Shown here: piece by piece, positions 13,017 through 20,466 of the stretch
How the letters are laid out: each line of letters starts with the position of its first letter
How positions within the stretch are numbered: position 1 is the first letter of the stretch
From: a virus
DNA length: 60,826 nt
IMG/VR virus record: IMGVR_UViG_3300043331_000818
Location: 1 to 60,826 of that record
Direction: 5' to 3' (one strand)
The notes under the pieces: generated by a model
What the model was told of the DNA's origin: nothing
What the model saw: the letters and a program-made list of their open reading frames with translations, nothing else
The model's database searches: none
Translations under genes and position numbers: made by a program

Positions 13017-13217
13017 ATGAACGCAATCGTTACCGCGTACGACCCAACCTTGCACAAGGAGGGCTCGGCCAGCCGAGTCCGGTGTGCCCAAGGAGGGCCA
13101 ACGTGCCCAACCGCACCCGAGTTCACAGTGCAGGGTGAGACCGTCATCGCGACCTGCGCCCGCCACCTGGCTGGCGCCGTGCGAGAGGCGGCTGGAATGC
13201 AGGCGGTCAAGGCATGA
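13017..13217 (+). CDS. Small protein with three cysteines
   Basis: A 66-residue protein (MNAIVTAYDPTLHKEGSASR) with RCAQGGPTC and ATCARHLAGAV, a layout seen in small zinc-binding proteins. The preceding leader is purine repeat (AGAGAGAGGGAGAGAGAG). No dyad precedes this gene. It overlaps the next start by four bases. Confidence 0.55.
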   Translation: MNAIVTAYDPTLHKEGSASRVRCAQGGPTCPTAPEFTVQGETVIATCARHLAGAVREAAGMQAVKA

Positions 13218-13471
13218 CCGAGCAGGACCAGGAGCAGCCAACCATCCGGGACACCGCCACCGTCACCGTCGCTGCCACGGTGGACGGGACCAAGAAGCGC
13301 AAGACCCGGTCCGACAAGGGCAAGAAGCGCGGACCGCGCAAGGTGGTGACCGACACCCTTGGCCTGGACCAGGTGCGGGCCGACGTGCGGGCGGCGGCGG
13401 TCGCCTGCCGGAAGCCAGGCCAGGTGATCCGGCCGATCAGCCCCACCGAGGTCTTGGTGGTCAACTCGTGA
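13214..13471 (+). CDS. Basic hypothetical protein
   Basis: An 85-residue protein with a strongly basic middle (TKKRKTRSDKGKKRGPRKVV) between an acidic Thr/Val-rich start and a helical C-terminus. This composition suggests nucleic-acid binding. It starts and ends in four-base overlaps. No domain recognised. Confidence 0.55.
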   Translation: MTEQDQEQPTIRDTATVTVAATVDGTKKRKTRSDKGKKRGPRKVVTDTLGLDQVRADVRAAAVACRKPGQVIRPISPTEVLVVNS

Positions 13472-13767
13472 TCAGCCTGCTGCTGGTGCACCACGCGCAC
13501 AACGACTCGACCTACTACATCGCGGACCTGGATGCCGGGAAGGCGGCAGCCCAAGCGGAGAACGAGGTGCGGGAGTATCGCGCCTCCAACGGGTACTACG
13601 TGGTCGAGTTCGCCTCCGATGTGGGTGCACCAGCCGACATATGGGGATGCTCGGCGGCGGGTGACCCGGATGAGGCGTGGCGGTACGCGCTCGGTGCGTG
13701 GTTCGGTCCGGTCGACGCCGAGTACGACGAGCAGGGTCTGATGGACCTGCTCGCCGAGCACGTCTGA
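13468..13767 (+). CDS. Hypothetical 99-residue protein
   Basis: GTG start in a GTGA overlap; MISLLLVHHAHNDSTYYIAD opens a small alpha/beta protein with an acidic C-terminus (DAEYDEQGLMDLLAEHV). One Cys. No family recognised. A perfect stem-loop follows. Confidence 0.55.
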   Translation: MISLLLVHHAHNDSTYYIADLDAGKAAAQAENEVREYRASNGYYVVEFASDVGAPADIWGCSAAGDPDEAWRYALGAWFGPVDAEYDEQGLMDLLAEHV

Positions 13768-13783
13768 TACATCCAGATACTCC

Positions 13784-13827
13784 GACCCCGGGTGCTACCC
13801 CATTCCTTCCGGTGAGCACCCGGGGTC
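13784..13827 (+). terminator. 13-bp stem-loop touching the dyad
   Basis: GACCCCGGGTGCT and AGCACCCGGGGTC pair perfectly. The dyad begins two bases after the stem and the next start codon is only 29 bases away, leaving no room for a standard promoter outside the stem. Confidence 0.7.
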
Positions 13828-13829
13828 GG

Positions 13830-13842
13830 TCTAGTTACTAGA
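13830..13842. repeat. 13-bp dyad, T form
   Basis: Perfect copy squeezed between the stem-loop and the GGGAGAGAGG ribosome site of the gene at 13857. Confidence 0.95.
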
Positions 13843-13856
13843 GGGAGAGAGGTCAT

Positions 13857-14042
13857 GTGGACACCGAGGCGAAGGAAGCGGCGATCATCCGGCGCGTGTA
13901 CCAGGGGGGCTACGCCCATGCGGAGAACATCCTGCTCCGGCTCAACGAACTATCGGCGACCCTGTCGCACGCCGAGGCCGTGGATGTGCTGCATCACGAG
14001 GTGATGGAAAGCGGGACCGGTGAGGTGGTCCCCGACGAGTAG
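13857..14042 (+). CDS. Hypothetical 61-residue protein
   Basis: GTG start (MDTEAKEAAIIRRVYQGGYA) with a GGGAGAGAGG ribosome site. An ATG one base earlier opens a poor Arg-rich frame and is rejected. The protein is helical with a His pair (VDVLHHEVMES) and an acidic end. Function unknown. Confidence 0.5.
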   Translation: MDTEAKEAAIIRRVYQGGYAHAENILLRLNELSATLSHAEAVDVLHHEVMESGTGEVVPDE

Positions 14043-14048
14043 AGAGGG

Positions 14049-14249
14049 ATGAAGGGGATGACGACCTGTCCGCACTGCGGGAACAGCAACCAGCAGGCGA
14101 TCGCGGGCTACGAGGTGCGTGGCGTGTACGACGGGGTGCTGTATTGGGTGTGCCTGGCGTGTGGTCACGCCTGGGCGCGGTGGCTGGACGGGCCGTTGGG
14201 TGCCCTGTCCACCGAGTACGCGGAAGCCCACAACCGTGGCCGTCGATGA
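14049..14249 (+). CDS. Zinc-ribbon miniprotein
   Basis: A 66-residue protein (or 63 from the ATG at 14058) with TTCPHCGNSN and YWVCLACGHAWARW, two CxxC knuckles spaced as in a rubredoxin-like or TFIIS-like zinc ribbon. It overlaps the next gene by 14 bases. Confidence 0.6.
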   Translation: MKGMTTCPHCGNSNQQAIAGYEVRGVYDGVLYWVCLACGHAWARWLDGPLGALSTEYAEAHNRGRR

Positions 14250-14418
14250 GCCGCGACGGGAGCAGGTGCCACTGACGGTCTGCTGCTGCGTGATCGGGCA
14301 GAACTCCTGCGCCGCGTACACCAGTGGACCGGATGAGCCGATCTGCGCGTCCTGCGTCGCGAACGGTCATCCCCAAGAACCCTCCTTCAACCCAACCATC
14401 AAGACCCGGGGGACCTAA
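14236..14418 (+). CDS. Small multi-Cys protein
   Basis: A 60-residue protein from a GTG inside the previous gene. VCCCVIGQNSCAAY and ICASCVANGHP give six Cys and a His, probably one or two zincs. The basic end (NPTIKTRGT) could contact nucleic acid. Confidence 0.5.
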   Translation: MAVDEPRREQVPLTVCCCVIGQNSCAAYTSGPDEPICASCVANGHPQEPSFNPTIKTRGT

Positions 14419-14432
14419 CGGGAGGAAGAAGG

Positions 14433-14972
14433 ATGAACGACTGGATGAAGGACGCGATCGGGCGGCCGAAGTGGTGGCTGACCGTGGGTGTCGCGCTGGT
14501 GTTGTTCCTCGGAGTGATGGTGTTCGTCGAGCGGGCGGATGCCGACACCGAACAGGTGCCGACGTGCGGCACCCATGAAGTGAAGTGTCTCGCGAAGAAG
14601 CGGGTCAACCAGTTCGAGGCGCACAAACTCGGGAACGCGAAGGGCAAGCACTTCAACGCGAAGGCGATCAAGCGGATCAGGAACCAGACCGCCGCCCGGC
14701 AGGTGGTGTTGAGGGACGGTTGCTGTGACTGGATTACCGAACCGTTCAAGGCGGCGACGTGCTTCGTGACCAGCCCGACCGGGGTGCATCAGGGCACCTG
14801 CAACGAGGGGCAGCGGTCGATCAACCGGATCACCGAAGAGACCAGGAAGTTCACGTTCTGGTGTGGCGGTGCTGCGTTGATCGGCAGCCTGAAAGGTGGC
14901 GGCTATTGGGGGGCCGGTCGTGGGCTGCTGGGCTGCACCTGGACCCGGTACTTCATGAAGGTGTTCGGGTAA
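14433..14972 (+). CDS. Exported or membrane-anchored Cys-rich protein
   Basis: A 179-residue protein. WWLTVGVALVLFLGVMVFVE (residues 14-33) then RADADTEQ is a signal peptide or anchor. The mature part is basic with several cysteines (PTCGTHEVKCL, DGCCDWI, TCFVTSP, GTCNEG), suggesting disulphides outside the cell. A second hydrophobic, Gly-rich segment (FWCGGAALIGSLKGGGYWGAG) lies near the C-terminus. It could act in the envelope, for example in exclusion of other phages. Family unknown. Confidence 0.6.
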   Translation: MNDWMKDAIGRPKWWLTVGVALVLFLGVMVFVERADADTEQVPTCGTHEVKCLAKKRVNQFEAHKLGNAKGKHFNAKAIKRIRNQTAARQVVLRDGCCDWITEPFKAATCFVTSPTGVHQGTCNEGQRSINRITEETRKFTFWCGGAALIGSLKGGGYWGAGRGLLGCTWTRYFMKVFG

Positions 14973-14982
14973 CCAACGAGGG

Positions 14983-14995
14983 TCTAGTTACTAGA
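14983..14995. repeat. 13-bp dyad, T form
   Basis: Perfect copy, 19 bases before the ATG at 15015, with CCAGGAGAGGAAAGG between. Confidence 0.95.
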
Positions 14996-15014
14996 TCCAG
15001 GAGAGGAAAGGCAC

Positions 15015-15485
15015 ATGGCAAAGCAAGCACATATCACCAGCGACCCTCGGGTCGCGGTGGGTGAGCGGGCGCTCGCGCTCTGCGGCAAGGAGTTCAAGGT
15101 CAAGGTGACCTGGGACGACGTGCCGAAGGACAAGCCGATCTGTCGGGACTGCGTGGATATGGCGCTGCTCGCGATGACCGACGCCGACGAACTGATCGGG
15201 AAGGTCCGGCGGGCGATGATACTGCTGACCGGAACGGTGGAGCAGATGACCGGCGCCCTGACTCCGGACGACTTCGCGCTGGACGTGATCGCGGAGTTCA
15301 CCGAGGACTTCCGGACCGAGCGGGAGAGGAAGCGGGAGGCGAAGGAGTTGGAGCAGAGGGCGAAGTCCACCTGCACCTGCACCTGGACCGACATGGAGAA
15401 CTTCGTCGAGGACCCGGGCTGCCCGATCCATGGTCAGCGGTCCGCGTCCGAGCCGGAGGACCCGCCGGTCGCTCCCCCGGAGTGA
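15015..15485 (+). CDS. Cys-containing helical protein
   Basis: A 156-residue protein. ALCGKEFKVKV and PICRDCVDMAL form an N-terminal Cys pair and CxxC. A long charged helix follows (TEDFRTERERKREAKELEQR), then CTCTWTDMENF and DPGCPIHG, a second Cys/His group. The two clusters could bind zinc at either end of a coiled coil. No family recognised. Confidence 0.55.
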   Translation: MAKQAHITSDPRVAVGERALALCGKEFKVKVTWDDVPKDKPICRDCVDMALLAMTDADELIGKVRRAMILLTGTVEQMTGALTPDDFALDVIAEFTEDFRTERERKREAKELEQRAKSTCTCTWTDMENFVEDPGCPIHGQRSASEPEDPPVAPPE

Positions 15486-15488
15486 CCA

Positions 15489-15501
15489 TCTAGTAACTAG
15501 A
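15489..15501. repeat. 13-bp dyad, A form
   Basis: Perfect copy just after the stop at 15485. Here the long stem-loop lies downstream of the dyad (15579-15618), the reverse of the usual order. Confidence 0.95.
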
Positions 15502-15578
15502 GTGCTCGGGTCGGGTGTCACTGCGTGCCAGGGGTGGCGCGCCCCCGATTGGACCGGCGGTTCGCCGTCGGATCCACC

Positions 15579-15618
15579 GTGCCCGGCCGTCGTTGCTCTC
15601 TCTCCGACGGCCGGGCAC
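15579..15618 (+). terminator. 14-bp stem-loop
   Basis: GTGCCCGGCCGTCG and CGACGGCCGGGCAC pair perfectly around a 12-base pyrimidine loop, 42 bases before the next ATG. Confidence 0.65.
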
Positions 15619-15659
15619 GCGCCCATTTGAGAGAGAGACCAAGAGAGAGAGAAACAGTC

Positions 15660-15893
15660 ATGAGCAACGGTCATGGACCCGGGGGACTGGAAGCGTTCCT
15701 CGTGGAAGCGTTGAAGCGGGGTGCGGCGATCGACCTGCAGCCGGTTGCTGGCCCGAAGTTCTCCCGGGTGACGGTGACCGGGCTGCTGCATGGGGCGATC
15801 CAGGTGGAGAAGGTGATGCGGTCGGACGGAAAGACCCGCACTCGGCAGTGGGTGGTGGCAATCGACAAGATCGTGTGGGGCGTCCTGTCCTAA
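15660..15893 (+). CDS. Hypothetical 77-residue protein
   Basis: MSNGHGPGGLEAFLVEALKR, then a beta-rich region (KFSRVTVTGLLHGAIQVEKVM) that may form a small RNA- or DNA-binding barrel. Long GA-rich leader (GAGAGAGACCAAGAGAGAGA). No family recognised. Confidence 0.55.
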   Translation: MSNGHGPGGLEAFLVEALKRGAAIDLQPVAGPKFSRVTVTGLLHGAIQVEKVMRSDGKTRTRQWVVAIDKIVWGVLS

Positions 15894-15908
15894 CGAGAGA
15901 GGGAAACG

Positions 15909-16391
15909 ATGGATGAGGAACTGATGTACCGGATCATGGCGATCACCGCGATGGTGGTGACTGCCTGCGCGGCGGTCGCGACGGTGGTGCTGCTGTGTCT
16001 GACCGTCACCGAGGGGATGATCCTGCTGCTGCCCACCCTGCTGCTGGCGGGGGTCACTGTTGCCGGTGGATGGGCCACCACCTACTACGGGCATCGAGTC
16101 GGTGGTGAGGACACCGTGTTCCCGGCCAAGGTGGAGCGGGAGGTGTTGTCTTGGCGGCAGCGTCGGGAACTGCGGCAGGCTCGGGGCGGGCTGGTGATGC
16201 AGCGGGCGTTGGTGGATATCGAGAACGAGCGGGACAACATCCTGCATCGGGAGATTGAGGCGGCGGAGGACCCGGACAAGCCGCCGCACCGGACCACCCT
16301 GACACCGGAGCCGGTCGACGACACACCCCGTCTCGGGCGGGTCGTCGACCCGTACTTCGACGACGGCGACAAGTACCGGCGGCGGTATTGA
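15909..16391 (+). CDS. Two-span membrane protein
   Basis: A 160-residue protein with AITAMVVTACAAVATVVLLCLTV and MILLLPTLLLAGVTVAGGWA as two membrane helices near the N-terminus. A long charged cytoplasmic tail follows (VLSWRQRRELRQARGG, RDNILHREIEAAEDPDK, DDTPRLGRVVDPYFDDGD). It overlaps the next ATG. It might recruit partners to the membrane; function unknown. Confidence 0.6.
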   Translation: MDEELMYRIMAITAMVVTACAAVATVVLLCLTVTEGMILLLPTLLLAGVTVAGGWATTYYGHRVGGEDTVFPAKVEREVLSWRQRRELRQARGGLVMQRALVDIENERDNILHREIEAAEDPDKPPHRTTLTPEPVDDTPRLGRVVDPYFDDGDKYRRRY

Positions 16392-16606
16392 TGGGCCTGC
16401 TCTGGAATTGGAAGAAGCCCGAGCCGGTGTTCGACCCGCTGCTCGACGAGCCCGTCGACCTCGGCGGTCTGCGCACCACGTTGCGCGAGACCCGGTTGCA
16501 GGCAATCGCGATGCGCGACCACGACTGGATGACTTCATCCGAGAAAGGGTTGGCAACCACCGTGGTCTACCTCATCGACCGGTTGGAACAGGAGAGCCAT
16601 GAGTGA
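16391..16606 (+). CDS. Hypothetical 71-residue protein
   Basis: MGLLWNWKKPEPVFDPLLDE starts in a TGATG overlap with the membrane protein. The C-terminus is helical (TTVVYLIDRLEQESHE). No cysteine or membrane span. It overlaps the next gene by eight bases. Confidence 0.5.
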   Translation: MGLLWNWKKPEPVFDPLLDEPVDLGGLRTTLRETRLQAIAMRDHDWMTSSEKGLATTVVYLIDRLEQESHE

Positions 16607-16859
16607 CAGGGTCCGCAAGAGCGCCGAACCGGACGAGCCGCTGGCGTTTCTGGCGGAGTCGATGACCGAACTGGTCCCCGAGGGGACCGAGGCGATCGTG
16701 ATGCTGCACGACACCGAGACCGACCGGGGGGTGTTGCACCTGTGGGGTTTCGAGTCCGAGGGGGAGGCGGTGTCGGCGATCCTCACGCATTTGAAGGCGG
16801 TGTTCGAGGCGAACGGCCAGAGCCTGGTCGTGGTGCCTTGGCATCAGCCCATGAACTAG
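16599..16859 (+). CDS. Hypothetical 86-residue protein
   Basis: MSDRVRKSAEPDEPLAFLAE, then an alpha/beta body (EAIVMLHDTETDRGVLHLWGFESEGEAVSAILTHLKAVFEANG). This looks like a small soluble fold with two strands and a helix. No recognised family. Last gene before the promoter at 16883. Confidence 0.5.
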   Translation: MSDRVRKSAEPDEPLAFLAESMTELVPEGTEAIVMLHDTETDRGVLHLWGFESEGEAVSAILTHLKAVFEANGQSLVVVPWHQPMN

Positions 16860-16882
16860 TGCGGAACCCCATGGTTCCCCAC

Positions 16883-16912
16883 TTGCCCCATCTGCCACAC
16901 CCGTGGTAGGAT
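16883..16912 (+). promoter_or_regulatory. Sigma70-like promoter
   Basis: TTGCCC at 16883-16888, an 18-bp spacer and TAGGAT at 16907-16912. Downstream, ACCCCGG and CCGGGGT form a leader stem around an inner AGGC/GCCT pair. Confidence 0.6.
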
Positions 16913-16933
16913 GGGGTCCACCCCGGAGGCACC

Positions 16934-17005
16934 ATGCCTACCGGGGTTTCCCATATCCCGACTCAGCAAAGAGCCGGGTATCTCACACAGAGGTCTAGTA
17001 ACTAG
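16934..17005 (+). other. Possible 23-residue leader peptide
   Basis: An ATG in the leader stem-loop opens MPTGVSHIPTQQRAGYLTQR, followed by SSN encoded by the dyad, and stops at its TAG. No clear ribosome site is seen, so translation is uncertain. Two other promoters of this phage have comparable frames that stop in the dyad (12103-12123 and 31660-31698). Confidence 0.25.
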
Positions 17006-17006
17006 A
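16994..17006. repeat. 13-bp dyad, A form
   Basis: Perfect copy, 17 bases before the ATG at 17024, with GGAAGGA between. Confidence 0.95.
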
Positions 17007-17023
17007 TCTCGGAAGGAATCATC

Positions 17024-17260
17024 ATGAAGCGGAACGGAAAGGGTGAGGTCTCACTCACTCAGCCGGAGTTCGAGGTCACGGCGATGCGCGACTACCTGTT
17101 CGACCAGGGCGTGTCGGTCAAGGAAGCGGCCCGCGAGGCGTTGAAGAACCCCGGCTTGAAGCGGCCCACCAAGCCGTTCGTCGCCTGGCTTTCTCAGGAG
17201 ACGCTCACTGTCGAGAACGGCGAAGTCGTCGACGTTCCGGCGGAGACTGTCGCCACCTAA
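17024..17260 (+). CDS. Hypothetical 78-residue protein
   Basis: MKRNGKGEVSLTQPEFEVTA, then FDQGVSVKEAAREALKNPGL, which may be a short helix-turn-helix, and a strand-rich end (ETLTVENGEVVDVPAETV). First gene of the transcription unit from 16883. Function unknown. Confidence 0.55.
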   Translation: MKRNGKGEVSLTQPEFEVTAMRDYLFDQGVSVKEAAREALKNPGLKRPTKPFVAWLSQETLTVENGEVVDVPAETVAT

Positions 17261-17276
17261 TCCGGTGAGCCGAACT

Positions 17277-17319
17277 CACCATCACCCTCCCGTACCTCAC
17301 AGGCGGGAGGGTGATGGTG
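17277..17319 (+). terminator. Perfect 16-bp stem-loop
   Basis: CACCATCACCCTCCCG and CGGGAGGGTGATGGTG pair without mismatch around 11 bases. The next gene starts 24 bases after the stem with no dyad between. Confidence 0.7.
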
Positions 17320-17343
17320 CGCCTGGGGGGAGGGCATATATCA

Positions 17344-17805
17344 ATGAATGACGACGACAACGTGGTCCCATTCACACGGCAGCCACGAGAGCGGCGGTCC
17401 GGGCAGCCAGCGGACACCAAGATGAGTCAGCGGGAGCGGGTACTGAACTTGCTGACTCGCCGTGGTCCGGTGGGGGCGACCTGGATCGACGTGTCTGCAC
17501 ACCTGGCGGTGAGCCATGGCTCGGCGTCCGCGCTGCTGTCGCGGCTCCATCAGGAGCAGGTGATCCGACGGCTCGCTTCACGGAGGGAGGGGTGCGCGGT
17601 GTACGTGCTGCCGGAGCATGTGCAGGACCGTCAAGTGGTGCAGCGGAAGATCACCAACCAGAACTTGCTCGACGATATGGCGGCGATGCTGCGTGCCGTG
17701 TATCGGCCGTGCAAGCACAAGGACTACACCGAGGACCGGTGTCAGTCCTGCAACATCCGGCACCTGTTGGAGAGATACGACGAGGTGCGGAGGTCTAGTA
17801 ACTAG
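17344..17805 (+). CDS. Winged-helix DNA-binding protein
   Basis: A 153-residue protein. MSQRERVLNLLTRRGPVGATWIDVSAHLAVSHGSASALLSRLHQEQVIRRLASRREGC is a MarR/DprA-like winged helix: a scaffold helix, a recognition helix (SHGSASALLSRLHQE) and a wing. A C-terminal CKHKDYTEDRCQSCNIRHLL adds a possible zinc site. The start at 17344 has GGGGAGGG upstream. Its last residues SSN and the stop come from the dyad at 17794. It is clearly related to the protein at 33762-34232. A transcription factor role is likely, target unknown. Confidence 0.75.
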   Translation: MNDDDNVVPFTRQPRERRSGQPADTKMSQRERVLNLLTRRGPVGATWIDVSAHLAVSHGSASALLSRLHQEQVIRRLASRREGCAVYVLPEHVQDRQVVQRKITNQNLLDDMAAMLRAVYRPCKHKDYTEDRCQSCNIRHLLERYDEVRRSSN

Positions 17806-17806
17806 A
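17794..17806. repeat. 13-bp dyad, A form
   Basis: Perfect copy encoding the C-terminal SSN-stop of the winged-helix gene and lying ten bases before the next ATG, with AGGGGGAG between. Confidence 0.95.
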
Positions 17807-17816
17807 AGGGGGAGCA

Positions 17817-18014
17817 ATGGGCGATGTTGTGGACCTGTTCACCGGGCAGCCCATCCCGGCAGCGGACGGGTCCGAGTTTGTTCAAGAGTTCACCGAGGGT
17901 CCCCTCGGTGACTTTCTGTTTGCCCTGAATGGGCTACACGAAGCCAAGACTGAGGGTGAGTTTCGTGAGTACCTGAAAGAACTGCGGGATCTGACCAGTA
18001 GGTGGCCGGTATGA
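17817..18014 (+). CDS. Hypothetical 65-residue protein
   Basis: MGDVVDLFTGQPIPAADGSE then an acidic helical body (ALNGLHEAKTEGEFREYLKEL). The first 12 residues resemble the N-terminal tag of several phage replication-associated proteins, but no domain is recognised. It overlaps the next start as ATGA. Confidence 0.5.
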   Translation: MGDVVDLFTGQPIPAADGSEFVQEFTEGPLGDFLFALNGLHEAKTEGEFREYLKELRDLTSRWPV

Positions 18015-18208
18015 CGAAGGTCCACCTACGGGCCGGGAAAGGGGGGCGGGTCGCGTGCGGCCTGCCCCACCCGGCTCAATTCACGGACCGACCGGCTGAG
18101 GTCACCTGTCTGACCTGCCGAGGATCGGTCCTCATGGCGGATATGGAGTTCCGCCTCACCAATCCAGAACAACCGAAGCGGCGACGCAACAGAAAGGGAA
18201 GCAAATGA
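18011..18208 (+). CDS. Zinc-binding miniprotein with basic tail
   Basis: A 65-residue protein (MTKVHLRAGKGGRVACGLPH) with CGLPHPAQF and VTCLTCRGSVL, a Cys/His plus CxxC site, and a basic end (QPKRRRNRKGSK) suited to nucleic-acid contact. Start and stop both overlap neighbours. Confidence 0.55.
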   Translation: MTKVHLRAGKGGRVACGLPHPAQFTDRPAEVTCLTCRGSVLMADMEFRLTNPEQPKRRRNRKGSK

Positions 18209-19398
18209 CAGCAACCAGAGCGGCACCGATCCAGGTGGGGCACACGATCATGGGGCTCGATTCCCTGGACTCACTCCCGGTGGGCACGGTGATCAACGCA
18301 GCCCACAGCGACTGGACCAGGGAGTCCAGGTTCGTGTGGCGCGCAACGGGTGGAGCCACCTCCACCACGACGGTGCTGGGGCAGCACCGGTGCATCGTGC
18401 AGTCCTTCCCCGACGGTGTCACCGAGTTCACTCCGCCTCCGCCGACCGTGGAGCAGGTGCGGTGGAGGTTCCGGGTCGGTGCGTTGGCGGCGGCACGGAA
18501 CCACGGGGTCCCGGCCGACATGACGATCCGGACGTTGGAACGGATGGGTGCGAAGGTGCCGGTATTGGGCACCGGGGTGCCGATCGCGACCGACGACCGG
18601 CTGCCGGACGGCACCGTGGCGTACGTCGGGAACCCGCAGGTTCCGTCCCGGTTCGGGGTGTTCCGTCGGAAGGGTGGCCGGTGGGTGCCGGTGCTTGGTG
18701 AAGTGACCGCGCCCGGGTATGAGGCAACGGTCGACTCGGTGGACGGGGTCCGTGAGCGGCCCGCCTGGTTGGATGAGGTGGGCGTCGAGGACGACCCGGA
18801 GGTGGGCCGGTTCAAGGCGGTCGCCTGGCGGGTCGGATACCAGTTGAAGCGGGAGCAGCGCTGGTGCGGGGTGTACGAAGAGGTGGTCCGTTCCTTGGGG
18901 ATCAGCGCCGACGACGCCCGGCGGCATCCGGAACACGGTGCGGTCCCGATCGCGGGGCAGCGGGTGGAGGCGACGGAGGCGATCCTGTTGCCGCACGGGA
19001 GCCTGTTGATGTGGCGGCACGCCGACTACCCGGAGCGGTGGACCCTGTATGTGCGGTCTCCGCACAGTTCCAACCAGGCGGGCACGCTGCGGGTCGGTGG
19101 CACCGACGAGTCGCATGAGAACTACCGGCGACGGATGGACGTGCTGGCGGTGGCGACCGCCGAGGGGATGATCCAGTGGACGGTCCCGAACGATCCGCCG
19201 AACCTGGTCGGGCACCTCCCACGCGGTACCTGGGTGACGAACACAGGAACCGGGCAGCGGTACACGGTGGCGAGGGACGGTCGGCTGTGGGAGGGGCACA
19301 CCAACCGGATGCGCGACGAGGGCACCGTCTCGTTCGACGAGGCGAGCGGTGGCTTCTCGTGGACCGTGTCTCGGGTCCGGCAGGAGGTGTCGTCGTGA
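18205..19398 (+). CDS. Large protein with LPxGT-type repeats
   Basis: A 397-residue protein. Similar modules recur: LDSLPVGTVINAAHSDWTRE, DDRLPDGTVAYVGNPQVPSR and VGHLPRGTWVTNTGTGQRYT, each followed by aromatic strands (FVW, GGRWVPV, DGRLWEGHT). A Pro-rich linker (EFTPPPPTVEQ) leads to a central helical part. Such repeats are found in actinophage proteins of unknown role and look like small beta modules, not sortase sites. It overlaps both neighbours. Confidence 0.6.
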   Translation: MTATRAAPIQVGHTIMGLDSLDSLPVGTVINAAHSDWTRESRFVWRATGGATSTTTVLGQHRCIVQSFPDGVTEFTPPPPTVEQVRWRFRVGALAAARNHGVPADMTIRTLERMGAKVPVLGTGVPIATDDRLPDGTVAYVGNPQVPSRFGVFRRKGGRWVPVLGEVTAPGYEATVDSVDGVRERPAWLDEVGVEDDPEVGRFKAVAWRVGYQLKREQRWCGVYEEVVRSLGISADDARRHPEHGAVPIAGQRVEATEAILLPHGSLLMWRHADYPERWTLYVRSPHSSNQAGTLRVGGTDESHENYRRRMDVLAVATAEGMIQWTVPNDPPNLVGHLPRGTWVTNTGTGQRYTVARDGRLWEGHTNRMRDEGTVSFDEASGGFSWTVSRVRQEVSS

Positions 19399-19733
19399 GC
19401 ACGATGCCGCCGGACCCCGGGAACAACCCGGGCCCCGTTCCGAACAACCCAACGATCGAGTCGATCGTGCGTGCGCACTACGACAATCCCGCCACCCCTC
19501 CCCCGGAAGTGCTGGTGCAGGCACTGGTGGACCGGGAGGACCGGATCGTCGAGCAACTGCACATGGCGGGGATGCAGTTCGGGCTGTACCCGCAGATCAT
19601 CGCGGAGGTGTTGGCGACTGTTGGTCTCGGCACTCCGCCGTCGGTGGAGGGGAGGGCACTGATCCGACAGCAGTTCATCGCGTTGATGGAGGAACTCCAA
19701 CGTCAGCAGGGTGGTGGCGGAAGCACCATCTAG
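19395..19733 (+). CDS. Hypothetical protein, paralogue of 21335
   Basis: A 112-residue protein from a GTG (MSTMPPDPGNNPGPVPNNPT). The region VLVQALVDREDRIVEQLHMAGMQFGLYPQIIAEVLATVGLG aligns with the protein at 21335-21706 (ITALVNRERDICGVLIEYAT, then QGLSRQNAAQALAQAGLAVP). Both seem to be helical and may pair. Its stop is the TAG of the dyad at 19729. Confidence 0.55.
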   Translation: MSTMPPDPGNNPGPVPNNPTIESIVRAHYDNPATPPPEVLVQALVDREDRIVEQLHMAGMQFGLYPQIIAEVLATVGLGTPPSVEGRALIRQQFIALMEELQRQQGGGGSTI

Positions 19734-19741
19734 TAACTAGA
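19729..19741. repeat. 13-bp dyad, A form
   Basis: Perfect copy that supplies the stop of the previous gene and runs into GAGAGAGGAACC before the ATG at 19759. Confidence 0.95.
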
Positions 19742-19758
19742 GAGAGAGGAACCTTGCT

Positions 19759-20442
19759 ATGGAAGTCATGACGGATCCGGCCGCGTTGGCGGAGGTGCCG
19801 GAGGGTGAGCAAATTCAGGTGCGCTCGAATGCGCAGGGGCCTCAACTGTGGACGAAGCAGGGGGGGTTGTTTGTCCGGGACGGGGTGCCGGTGCCGGTCG
19901 AGTTCTTCCACGGCTATGTCGCTGAGGGGCTGGTGTCGCGGAGTGCTCCCGATATGGTCGGGAACTGGTACTCCTACGGGCAGCACGACTACCTGTTGTT
20001 GCGGCCGGGTCCGCCGACGTGGCGGCTGTTGGTGTTCCATCGGGGGGCCTACCACGACGATGTGGAGAACACGCAGTTGTGGTGGGATCGGAACGCTCCG
20101 GTCATGGTTCGTTCGGACTCGGTGCCGTCGCGGGTGGCGGAGCATCCGGAGTCGGTGGCGCTGCTGGTCCGGCATCTGGTGGATATGGCGCAGCCGTCGA
20201 CTCCCAAGGTGGAGTCGGTGATGGTGTGGGTCACGGTAACCGGGACTACTCCGTCTCGGATTCCCAGCCAGACGGGGGGTCGGGGGATCGAGTGGCGATT
20301 GGACTACCCCTACATGGCGGAGGTTCCTCCGGCGACGTGTGCGTGTGGCACGTTGGACCGCAACAAGGTGGACACGTTGCTGCCTCGTTCGTTGGCGAGG
20401 GGGGAGTGGGACGCTGTAGCCACCTGCCGCTACGACGAGTAG
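19759..20442 (+). CDS. Hypothetical 227-residue protein
   Basis: MEVMTDPAALAEVPEGEQIQ, then short beta modules (QVRSNAQGPQLWTKQGGLFV) reminiscent of the repeats in the 397-residue protein, a long mixed body, and a late CACGTLDRN plus C. Rich in Trp and Tyr. No enzyme motif seen. Confidence 0.55.
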   Translation: MEVMTDPAALAEVPEGEQIQVRSNAQGPQLWTKQGGLFVRDGVPVPVEFFHGYVAEGLVSRSAPDMVGNWYSYGQHDYLLLRPGPPTWRLLVFHRGAYHDDVENTQLWWDRNAPVMVRSDSVPSRVAEHPESVALLVRHLVDMAQPSTPKVESVMVWVTVTGTTPSRIPSQTGGRGIEWRLDYPYMAEVPPATCACGTLDRNKVDTLLPRSLARGEWDAVATCRYDE

Positions 20443-20466
20443 CGGCCAAGTAGAAAGGAGTCGCCC

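Noticed and set aside
13855-14002. ATG at 13855-13857 as the gene start.
   Set aside because: It opens an Arg-rich frame that soon stops. The GTG at 13857 gives a balanced 61-residue protein with the same ribosome site.
18205-19398. LPxGT sequences as sortase anchoring signals.
   Set aside because: They are internal and repeated, without the hydrophobic and basic tail that a sortase signal needs, and there is no export signal.
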